Program-made: the position numbers and the translations under genes | The notes under the pieces: model-generated | Told to the model about the DNA's origin: nothing | What the model saw: only the letters and a program-made list of their open reading frames with translations | Database searches by the model: none | Shown: positions 1-6,414 of the stretch, piece by piece | Position numbering within the stretch: the stretch's first letter is position 1 | How the letters are laid out: every line of letters begins with the position of its first letter | Assembly: GCA_039819065.1 (NCBI GenBank) | Contig: JBCBSS010000010.1 | Span: 1 to 64,000, forward strand | Source: JBCBSS01 sp039819065 | Lineage (GTDB): Bacteria; Bacteroidota; Bacteroidia; Cytophagales; Cyclobacteriaceae | Direction: 5' to 3' | DNA length: 64,000 nucleotides

Positions 1-1044
1 CAAAATGCAGATGCTTTTATCTTTTCGAGAGATTTAAAAAGTGGGAAGATCATATATGCCAGCTCTAATTTCGAAAAGATATTCGACCGGTCATTAAAGG
101 ATTATATAAGTAATCCTGGCTCTTTCCTTAGTTTCGTTCACCCCGAAGATGTTGAGGGTGTCAAGGCAAATCACAAGGCTTTAATAGAACATGGTACTCA
201 CAAGGACGAGGAATTCAGGGTGATCTTACCTGATAAAAGTATCAAATGGGTATGGTCAAGGGTGTATGTAATAGAAGATGCGAAGCTTGATACACCAATA
301 TTGGTGGGTATGATACAAGATATCACTCGTAAGAAGCGTATCACAGAAAAGGCATCATCCGATAACCCAGCTACGGGTATGCTCAACGAACTCATTCATG
401 ATCTGAAAACACCCTTTAATTCAATCATGGGTTTAACCCAGATCATGGAGTTAGACTTTAAAAAGTTGGAAGGGTTGCAACAATACTTAGACCTTATTAA
501 AAGGAATTGTGAATACTCGTTGGGCATGCTAGATGATATGCTCATCATGGCTGAAATAGATACCATTAAAGATGATGAACTGGAAATAGAAGGCTTCAGG
601 CTAGAAGAGATAATTGAGAATGTCAAATTACTTTTCAATAGCTGCGCAGTGGAGAAGAGGGTTTCTCTTATCATCAATGATAACGGGTTGGGCGACTACT
701 GCATCAAGGCCAACAAAACTTATCTGACCCGCGTGGTGTCGAACCTTTTGTCCAATGCACTGAAGTTTACAGGAGAAGGCGGTAGAATTGATATGACCGC
801 TGAAAAGAAAGCACAGACGCTAGAGATTGCTATAAAAGACAATGGTATTGGAATACCAGAAAATCTCCATTCCTACATCTTCGATAAATTTTCCAAAGCC
901 AAAAGGAGTGGGCTTAATCAAGAAAAGCCAAATGGACTTGGCCTACATATCGCTCAAAAACTTATTGAAATACAAGGCGGCACACTCACTTTTAACAGCA
1001 AAGAAAACCACGGATCAACCTTCTTTATTCGCCTTCCTATTTGA
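1..1044 (+). CDS. PAS domain sensor histidine kinase (5' end missing)
   Basis: The reading frame is open from the first base, so the gene starts upstream of the window; 347 residues are visible. Residues 1-110 read as the end of a PAS domain (FVHPEDVEGV, then a core ending in GMIQDITRKK). A HisKA dimerisation domain follows with the H-box HDLKTPFNSIMG, the phospho-accepting His being about residue 133 of the visible part. The HATPase domain has an N-box (SNLLSNALKF), G1 (DNGIGIPE), an F-box-like IFDKF and G2 (GLGLHIA). All catalytic motifs are present, so this should be an active hybrid-free kinase. The signal sensed and the partner regulator are not visible. No response regulator lies directly downstream. 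Confidence 0.93.
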   Translation, partial: QNADAFIFSRDLKSGKIIYASSNFEKIFDRSLKDYISNPGSFLSFVHPEDVEGVKANHKALIEHGTHKDEEFRVILPDKSIKWVWSRVYVIEDAKLDTPILVGMIQDITRKKRITEKASSDNPATGMLNELIHDLKTPFNSIMGLTQIMELDFKKLEGLQQYLDLIKRNCEYSLGMLDDMLIMAEIDTIKDDELEIEGFRLEEIIENVKLLFNSCAVEKRVSLIINDNGLGDYCIKANKTYLTRVVSNLLSNALKFTGEGGRIDMTAEKKAQTLEIAIKDNGIGIPENLHSYIFDKFSKAKRSGLNQEKPNGLGLHIAQKLIEIQGGTLTFNSKENHGSTFFIRLPI

Positions 1045-1282
1045 GAACTTAAAACAGAAGCCTAATACCATTCCTGTTTTAAACCATTCTGATAAGCTCG
1101 AATGGCCCTGATTTCATAGTCAAGTCAACCTGAGCCCTAAACGTTATTTGAAGACAGAAAGCTTAACACAAAACGCTTCAATCTAAGAACCCAACGATTG
1201 GTATAACAGATAGCACAGTTTGTTAATTGAGCGTGTTGTAAGGTCTTCCTACTCGTAAATTACCTTAAAACACAATTCAACT

Positions 1283-1861
1283 ATGAAAAAATTTACGATT
1301 GGTTTAATACTATTGATCATCTTTAATACCGGTTTGAGTCTAGGTCAAACTTTCGAAATTGACCCCGGGCATACAGCAGTGACCATCGAAGTGAAGCGCT
1401 TTTCGGTGGTAGATGTAGTCGGGCGCTTCAATAAGGTAGAAGGCAAGATAAATCTTGGAGAAAACCCAACTGACATCTCAACCGAAATCACAATTGATGT
1501 TAATAGCTATGACAGTAATAACGAAGGTGGTGAGCAAGCGGTAAAAAGCCCGGCTTTTCTGGATGCTGCCAACTATCAGACCATTAAATTCATAAGCAAG
1601 CGTATTGAAAAGAAAGGAGGGCAATATTTAGCTACCGGAGACCTTACCATTCATGGTGTCACTAATGAAGTATCGTTTCCATTTGATTTTACCGGCCCTT
1701 TTAAAGATCCAACTGGCTTAAACACAGTCGGTGTAAAAGCAAGCTTAACCATAAACAGGCAAGATTACGGTATTAAATTCAGCCGCAAACTCAGTAATGG
1801 TCAAGAATTCATCGGTAATGAAGTCAAGATAGAGCTCAATGTACTGGCGGCAGCTGCATAA
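1283..1861 (+). CDS. YceI family periplasmic protein
   Basis: The protein has 192 residues with a clear signal peptide (residues 1-21, ending SLG before Q). The mature part has the YceI pattern: FEIDPGHTAVTIEVKRF near the start, a FNKVEGKI strand, conversion to KSPAFLDAANYQTIKF, then ATGDLTIHGVTNEVSFPF and a final RQDYGI segment. YceI proteins are lipocalin-like beta barrels that bind long isoprenoids such as quinone tails in the periplasm, and the length is normal for the family. The gene ends inside the start of a second YceI-like gene (23-base overlap), so the two are probably translated together. The physiological ligand cannot be read from the sequence. Confidence 0.92.
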   Translation: MKKFTIGLILLIIFNTGLSLGQTFEIDPGHTAVTIEVKRFSVVDVVGRFNKVEGKINLGENPTDISTEITIDVNSYDSNNEGGEQAVKSPAFLDAANYQTIKFISKRIEKKGGQYLATGDLTIHGVTNEVSFPFDFTGPFKDPTGLNTVGVKASLTINRQDYGIKFSRKLSNGQEFIGNEVKIELNVLAAAA

Positions 1862-2465
1862 CTTAATTATAGCTTCCTGTTGCTTGTTTATTCCTCCAAA
1901 GGTCAAAACATCCAATACTTATACTCCTTCTGGCTTCCTTATTGAGGTATTCGGAAGGAGTAATCCCATTCCAACTGCCCAAAGGTTTCACTTTTCTGAT
2001 GCACAGAGTAAGCTTCAATTCGAAGCTACTCATATGGGCTTTCTTACGGTCGAGGGTTATTTTGAATCATTTGAAGGTTGGGCAACATTAAGTAACGACA
2101 AAAGCTCAGTCACGGCGGCACAATTGACCATTCACTCAAAAAGCATCACCACTGATAACAGCTTGCGCGACAAGAGCCTTAGAAGCGAAGATTTCTTGAA
2201 TGCTCAGGAATTTCCGGAAATCACTTTTGAAAGCAGTCAGTCACCAAGTAATGATCAATCAAATACCTTAACAGGCTATTTAAACTTGAAAGGCCGTAGG
2301 TCTCCTATTAATATCTCCTATGAAGTAAAGAAAAATACCAAAGGTATTTTTGAGATAAATGGCAAAGCTTTATTATCGAGGAAAGCACTTGACCTACAAC
2401 TAGGGCAAATGGATGGATTGGTTTCTGATGAGGTGCTTGCAGAGTTTATTATCCTATTGCATTAA
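1839..2465 (+). CDS. second YceI-like protein
   Basis: This 208-residue protein overlaps the end of the preceding YceI gene by 23 bases in another frame. Its core looks YceI-like but is more divergent: AQRFHFSDAQSKLQFEATHMG, LTVEGYFESFEG, then KSLRSEDFLNAQEFPEITFE and LTGYLNLKGRRSPINISYEV. The N-terminus is a short hydrophobic stretch (LIIASCCLFIP) that could be a weak or non-standard signal sequence; the first dozen residues may be untranslated if a later start is used. Tandem YceI-like proteins are seen in Bacteroidota, but this pair's joint function is inference. I am confident of the fold, less so of the start and localisation. Confidence 0.8.
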   Translation: MYWRQLHNLIIASCCLFIPPKVKTSNTYTPSGFLIEVFGRSNPIPTAQRFHFSDAQSKLQFEATHMGFLTVEGYFESFEGWATLSNDKSSVTAAQLTIHSKSITTDNSLRDKSLRSEDFLNAQEFPEITFESSQSPSNDQSNTLTGYLNLKGRRSPINISYEVKKNTKGIFEINGKALLSRKALDLQLGQMDGLVSDEVLAEFIILLH

Positions 2466-2540
2466 AGAATCCATTAACGAATAGTGGAGGTCTCCGCCGA
2501 AGCCCGCCATATATTTTAGCCATGAAAAACATTATGAGGT

Positions 2541-2577
2541 GAAAAGAAAACCCTACTTCGCTGAAGCTTCGTAGGGT
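2541..2577 (-). terminator. second (distal) hairpin terminator after ssrA
   Basis: Read on the minus strand there is a 7-bp stem (ACCCTAC / GTAGGGT, plus positions 2550-2556 and 2571-2577) followed by TTTTCTTTTC. It is the copy, in repeat unit 1, of the stronger terminator closer to ssrA and may act as a backup. Confidence 0.5.
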
Positions 2578-2655
2578 GATAGAGGTATGTAAGCTAAAAG
2601 TGGAGGTCTCCACCGAAGCCTGTTATATACCTTAGCTATGAGAAACGTGAGAAGA

Positions 2656-2697
2656 TAAAAAGAAAAAAGCCCTACTACGCTGAAGCTTCGTAGGGCG
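2656..2697 (-). terminator. intrinsic terminator of ssrA
   Basis: On the minus strand, four bases after the tmRNA CCA-adjacent end, a GC-rich stem (GCCCTAC / GTAGGGC, plus positions 2669-2675 and 2690-2696) is followed by TTTTTTCTTTTT. The loop contains the palindrome GAAGCTTC, so alternative foldings exist. Hairpin plus T-run right behind a stable RNA gene is the usual layout of a Rho-independent terminator. Confidence 0.75.
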
Positions 2698-2699
2698 AA

Positions 2700-3106
2700 G
2701 GTGGAGCCGGAGGGATTCGAACCCTCGTCCAGAGAAGGCCATTATCGAGTCTTCTACATGCTTAGTTTTTCTTAGTTTTTCGAGCTTAACCAGGTGAAAA
2801 ACGACCAAGTCAAACCTTAGTTGCTTAAGTTTCGCACAAGTGCCACAACTTCACGAGCGCTAGTTCTATCTGTTCGACACCCTGAAACCCAACCCGATAA
2901 AACGGAGGTTGGAAGGATGTGGCCCGGACTTAATCTTATCAAGTCAACGTTTAAGCCTGCTATTTCAACATCTTAGTCGAAATTAGGCAGCCATGGCGTA
3001 GTTATTTTCGCCAATTATGGTTTAGGAATATCTTTCAAGGCTCTCATCCTATGAGCCTGCATGCTTACACACGTAATCACTCATCCTGTCAAAACCGGTC
3101 GGCCCC
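2700..3106 (-). ncRNA. ssrA: transfer-messenger RNA (tmRNA)
   Basis: The RNA begins GGGGCCGACCGGTTTTGACA and ends ACGAGGGTTCGAATCCCTCC then GGCTCCA, giving a tRNA-Ala-like half: the acceptor stem pairs GGGGCCG with CGGCUCC, and the T-arm carries GGGTTCGAATCCC. The tag reading frame is at 2983-3012 (minus) and encodes GENNYAMAA followed by TAA. tmRNA with SmpB rescues stalled ribosomes and tags the nascent chain for proteolysis. The genome encodes ACC-T after the acceptor stem, so the last A of CCA must be added after transcription. At about 407 nt the length is normal. An intrinsic terminator follows. Confidence 0.96.
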
Positions 3107-3138
3107 AATATTTTCAATGAACTTTTGCTAAAGGGCTA

Positions 3139-3146
3139 CAAATATA
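3139..3146 (-). promoter_or_regulatory. candidate -7 element for ssrA
   Basis: The minus strand reads TATATTTG, a perfect match to the Bacteroidota -7 consensus TAnnTTTG. It lies 32 bases before the mature 5' end of tmRNA, which fits a short leader removed by RNase P. I do not see a well-placed -33 TTG. Confidence 0.4.
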
Positions 3147-3211
3147 GATTTAAAATCATTGTGTTTGCACCTCAATCATTAATTTCGAGATTGATATTAA
3201 CGCAACATCTC

Positions 3212-4015
3212 GTGAATTCGTTGACATTCAGATCTTTTCTTACATTTTTTTTATTTCTCACCCTCATTATTTCAACACACGCCCAAATTCTGGTAGTAGA
3301 TGAGGGAGACCTGAGTGTCGACTCTTCCCGCTACTTCATAGGTAGTGTCAATTTCAGCTTTGATCTCAACAATCGTAGTGCCACCAAAGATGACGAAGCT
3401 GTATTCAGAGGTGTAGAAAGCAACGGGGATCTGGTCTATCTATCTGATAATCATGCCTATATTACCATTAACAGAATAAACTATTTTGCCGTTTCGGGAG
3501 GCCCATTTATTAGTACAGGTTTTGCTCATGGTCGCGTCAACTTTCTGCGTAAGAAAAGGATTTCTCATGAGGTCTTTGCTCAAATACAATATGACAACGG
3601 ACGTAATATGCCACTTAGGCTGCTCCAGGGTGGTGGTGTAAGGCTCCATTTACTTAATAATGAAAAATCAGATGTCTATTTAGGCGTTGGTGGTATGTAT
3701 GAAAGAGAGCTTTGGCGCAATCAAGAAGGGGTGATCATTGAAAGAAAGCTGGTCAAAACATCCAATTACATCAATGCCAATCTAGTGGCTAATGAAAATC
3801 TTAGTTTTCATCTCATCTGCTATTATCAGGCTGGCTTTGACTATACAGATGATGTATTTCGTAACCGCGTTAGTGGAGACGCGGTATTATCAGTCAAAAT
3901 CAACGAGCTATTGTCACTGACTACTGCTTTCACCGCCCAATTTGAAAACCGCCCTATTATACCGATCAATAAATTCATCTTCTCCCTGACCAATGGCCTT
4001 TTGATCAGTTTCTAG
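3212..4015 (+). CDS. predicted outer-membrane or periplasmic beta-barrel protein (DUF481-like)
   Basis: I chose the GTG at 3212 because it is followed at once by a good signal peptide (SFLTFFLFLTLIISTHAQ). The upstream in-frame ATG at 3125 would add about 29 unlikely residues and overlap the ssrA promoter region. The mature part of about 243 residues is made of alternating hydrophobic beta-strand segments (for example VFAQIQYDNGRNMPLRLLQGG and SDVYLGVGGMYERELW) and ends in a strand with a terminal Phe, as in outer-membrane barrels. The layout resembles DUF481 (salt-induced outer-membrane protein family), but I assign that only tentatively. No operon partner is visible. Confidence 0.8.
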   Translation: MNSLTFRSFLTFFLFLTLIISTHAQILVVDEGDLSVDSSRYFIGSVNFSFDLNNRSATKDDEAVFRGVESNGDLVYLSDNHAYITINRINYFAVSGGPFISTGFAHGRVNFLRKKRISHEVFAQIQYDNGRNMPLRLLQGGGVRLHLLNNEKSDVYLGVGGMYERELWRNQEGVIIERKLVKTSNYINANLVANENLSFHLICYYQAGFDYTDDVFRNRVSGDAVLSVKINELLSLTTAFTAQFENRPIIPINKFIFSLTNGLLISF

Positions 4016-4129
4016 TCAATCAAATACGGTATGAATTGCTTTTGAGTTCGCTTGCGATCCAGCCAATGCAAAGATCATTAATTCGAATTTCCTGCACCTC
4101 TTATCCCCTATAATTTATAACTTGCGCTA

Positions 4130-5239
4130 ATGGAAAAATTCGTTGTATCGGCCAGAAAATACCGGCCACAAGGGTTCGATGAAGTAGTAGGTCAAGGTCA
4201 TATCACCAAGACCCTCCAAAATGCCATAGATAACAATCAGCTCGCTCAGGCATTGCTATTCTGTGGTCCCAGGGGTGTTGGTAAAACAACCTGCGCACGG
4301 ATCGTTGCCCGCATGATCAACGAATTTGATGACAGTAATGATGGCAATTCCCTCAATATATTCGAGCTGGATGCGGCATCCAACAACTCAGTGGACGACA
4401 TCCGTAACCTGATCGACCAGGTAAGGTACCCACCTCAATATGGAAAGTACAAAGTATACATCATAGATGAGGTCCACATGCTTTCCAATGCTGCTTTTAA
4501 TGCTTTCTTGAAGACATTAGAAGAGCCACCTTCGTATGCTATATTCATTCTGGCTACTACGGAAAAACATAAGGTTATACCTACTATTCTATCGCGGTGC
4601 CAAATATTTGATTTTAACAGAATCCAGGTAAGCGACATAACGGTACACCTGGAGGGCATATCGGACAGAGAGGGAATCAAAGCAGAACAAGAAGCTTTGC
4701 ATTTGATCGCTCAAAAGGCAGATGGCGCACTGAGAGATGCACTTTCTATTTTCGACCTCATCGTTACTTTTTCATCCGGTGGGGATATCACTTATCAATC
4801 CACTATTGATAATCTGCATATCCTCGATTACGAGTATTACTTCAAAATCACCGATGCCTTGATCAATCAGGATATCTCAAAATCACTTTTGATATTCGAC
4901 GAGATACTGCAGAAAGGATTTGATGGCCACAACTTCCTGGTCGGGTTAAGCGAGCATTTGCGTAACCTCTTGGTGTGCAAGGATAACGCTACTGTCAAAC
5001 TCATGGAAGTGTCTGAAAACGTGCAAGGTAAGTATGTAGAACAGGCTAACAGTATATCCGTATCGTATTTGTTATCAGCTTTAAATATCACTAACCAGTT
5101 CGACCTCAATTATAAAAGCAGCAAAAATCAAAGGCTTCATGTGGAGTTAGCCTTGATGAAAATAGCCCATATCAACAATGCTATTAAGCTTGCTCAACAA
5201 CTATCCGAAACAGGAGAGGTAAAAAAAAAAGTGAATTAA
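4130..5239 (+). CDS. dnaX: DNA polymerase III gamma/tau subunit, in-frame (gamma-like) product
   Basis: DnaX is the AAA+ clamp-loader ATPase that loads the sliding clamp and organises the replisome. The 369-residue product has Walker A (GPRGVGKTTCAR, about 46-53), Walker B (IIDEVHML), sensor 1 (LATTEKH) and the SRC motif (SRCQIFDF). The usual four-cysteine zinc module between Walker A and the FELDAASNNS segment is missing; only about 15 residues lie there, which I believe is normal in this phylum. The frame stops at TAA two codons after a run of ten A at 5221-5230, while the -1 frame stays open to 5799 and encodes the tau C-terminus. This product would therefore be the short form containing domains I-III. 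Confidence 0.93.
   Translation: MEKFVVSARKYRPQGFDEVVGQGHITKTLQNAIDNNQLAQALLFCGPRGVGKTTCARIVARMINEFDDSNDGNSLNIFELDAASNNSVDDIRNLIDQVRYPPQYGKYKVYIIDEVHMLSNAAFNAFLKTLEEPPSYAIFILATTEKHKVIPTILSRCQIFDFNRIQVSDITVHLEGISDREGIKAEQEALHLIAQKADGALRDALSIFDLIVTFSSGGDITYQSTIDNLHILDYEYYFKITDALINQDISKSLLIFDEILQKGFDGHNFLVGLSEHLRNLLVCKDNATVKLMEVSENVQGKYVEQANSISVSYLLSALNITNQFDLNYKSSKNQRLHVELALMKIAHINNAIKLAQQLSETGEVKKKVN
5221..5230 (+). promoter_or_regulatory. A10 slippery run in dnaX (frameshift or transcriptional slippage site)
   Basis: Ten consecutive A follow GAGGT in dnaX. Frame 0 reads AAA AAA AAA GTG AAT TAA and ends. A -1 shift, or one extra A in the mRNA, continues as AGT GAA TTA AAA and stays open for 189 codons. 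Runs of nine or more A are known to cause RNA polymerase slippage in Thermus dnaX, and A-rich heptamers cause ribosomal -1 shifting in E. coli dnaX. I see no obvious downstream stem-loop, which favours transcriptional slippage. A homopolymer sequencing error (true A11) would instead make one continuous gene. Confidence 0.75.
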
Positions 5240-5799
5240 AAGAATCTGCTGAGGACAGTACAGATACTGCTCCTAAGAATCCGGCACCCGATAAAAAGAC
5301 CACGGTTAGTTTAAGTAGTGATAAACTTAAACCAACCATCAAGATCCCTAGTATTGACAATATTCTAAATAAAAAAGAAGAGTCGGCTAAAGAGGAAGAG
5401 GTCAAAGACGAGGAAATTAGAGTAGAAAGTGCAGATGACTTTAACGAGGATGATCTCAAAAAGCTATGGGAGGAGTTCAAAGAAAAGAAGCGCAGTGATC
5501 AAAAGGATAGGGAGGTGATGGTATTAAATCAGGACTTTAGGTTGACCGAAAACCACAAGATCGTGATTAACCTTTCCAATACACTTCAGGAAGACATATT
5601 AGCCAACTTCAGGATAGAAATACTGGATTTTCTCAGAACTAAGCTGAACAATGGTAAGATTATGCTGGAGACTGAGCACGTGCAGGAAGAAAGCAAGAAG
5701 AGACTATACACGAATACGGATAAGTTCGATCATTTGATGACCAAAAAACCAGAACTGAGAGAACTAAAAGACAGGCTCGGCCTCGACCCTGAATTCTAA
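5230..5799 (+). CDS. dnaX: DnaX tau-specific C-terminal part (-1 frame extension)
   Basis: This segment is read in the -1 frame from the A10 run and has no need of its own start codon, although an ATG exists at 5515. Joined to the first 367 codons it gives a tau of about 556 residues. It begins with a charged, flexible linker (many K, E, D, S to about residue 85) and ends with a folded domain: LWEEFKEKK, then DFRLTENHKIVINLSN, LRTKLNNGKI, KKRLYTNTDKFDHLM and the end KDRLGLDPEF. I recognise this as the typical C-terminal domain of Bacteroidota DnaX, the region expected to contact the polymerase. No stop codon interrupts the frame between 5230 and 5797. Confidence 0.85.
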   Translation, partial: SELKESAEDSTDTAPKNPAPDKKTTVSLSSDKLKPTIKIPSIDNILNKKEESAKEEEVKDEEIRVESADDFNEDDLKKLWEEFKEKKRSDQKDREVMVLNQDFRLTENHKIVINLSNTLQEDILANFRIEILDFLRTKLNNGKIMLETEHVQEESKKRLYTNTDKFDHLMTKKPELRELKDRLGLDPEF

Positions 5800-5817
5800 T
5801 TAAATTGTCTCGTCGTT

Positions 5818-6237
5818 TTATAGATTGTTTACACGTACTTCCTCAAGCGCGTGTTCGGTAAGTGGCTTGGTAATGAATTTGATAACGTGATTGTTGTTTA
5901 CAATCTTATCAATATCCCGTTTATTATCAGAACTGGAAAGGATGATTACTTTGCACTTGTCTCTTATGTTTTCGTTGAATTTTTCAAACTCGTATAAGAA
6001 AACAAAACCGTCTACGATGGGCATGTTGATATCTAAAAAGATCAGGTTTGGAAGACGCTCAAGGTTGTTTTGATTCTCTTTCAAATAATCCAAAGCACTC
6101 TTCCCTGAATTCTTCACCTCAACGTCTTTGGCAAATTCGGTAATTTCAATGATCCGCTTACTTATGAAATTATCGGTTTCATTATCATCCACCAACATCA
6201 CCAACTCAACCGGCTTAGAATCCTGTATCATAATCAA
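5818..6237 (-). CDS. single-domain response regulator (CheY-like)
   Basis: The 139-residue protein is a stand-alone receiver domain with the acidic pair (VDDNETDNF), the phospho-acceptor Asp in IFLDINMPIVDG, the Ser of the switch (ILSSSDN) and the Lys in FITKPLTE. There is no output domain, so it acts by protein-protein contact or passes phosphate along a relay. The VDDN-ETDNFISKRIIE pattern is typical of the small receivers common in Bacteroidota, often paired with hybrid kinases; no kinase is next to it. It is convergent with dnaX (18 bases between the stops). Confidence 0.92.
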   Translation of the reverse strand: MIMIQDSKPVELVMLVDDNETDNFISKRIIEITEFAKDVEVKNSGKSALDYLKENQNNLERLPNLIFLDINMPIVDGFVFLYEFEKFNENIRDKCKVIILSSSDNKRDIDKIVNNNHVIKFITKPLTEHALEEVRVNNL

Positions 6238-6329
6238 TCAACAATAAATACGGTATAATATAGTATAAAAAAGTATATTCCTGAAAGCTACAATCAGCAC
6301 AGTAAAAAATAAAGCTTTTTAATAGGTTT

Positions 6330-6337
6330 CAAATATA
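6330..6337 (-). promoter_or_regulatory. candidate -7 element of the response regulator gene
   Basis: The minus strand reads TATATTTG (consensus TAnnTTTG) about 93 bases before the start codon at 6237. No convincing -33 TTG is present, so this is a weak call based on one element. Confidence 0.35.
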
Positions 6338-6414
6338 GGGTTTTTATTCCACTTGGAAACTTCACTTAGAATGGCTTTACTTAGCCGAGTAATAAAATCA
6401 GAGAAATTCAACAC

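Larger units (their letters stand above)
2483..2698. repeat. two tandem ~97-100 bp repeats, each ending in a hairpin
   Basis: Unit 1 (2483-2579) and unit 2 (2599-2698) share AGTGGAGGTCTCC at the start, a related A-rich middle and CGCTGAAGCTTCGTAGGG at the end; by eye they are roughly 80 percent alike with small indels. Each unit ends in a CCCTAC...GTAGGG hairpin. The array lies directly downstream of ssrA on the minus strand and downstream of the YceI pair on the plus strand. The likely origin is a local duplication or two copies of a dispersed intergenic repeat. Confidence 0.75.

Noticed and set aside
842..1111. 89-residue open frame on the plus strand inside the kinase gene
   Set aside because: It lies in another frame of the well-supported HATPase domain and carries no protein pattern of its own.
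2700..2740. tRNA-like sequence with GGGTTCGAATCCC
   Set aside because: It is the T-arm of tmRNA, not a separate tRNA; no other tRNA gene was recognised.
5184..5480. 98-residue minus-strand open frame over the dnaX slippage region
   Set aside because: It is antisense to the tau linker and Ser/Leu-rich, as expected from the reverse complement of a Lys/Glu-rich linker.
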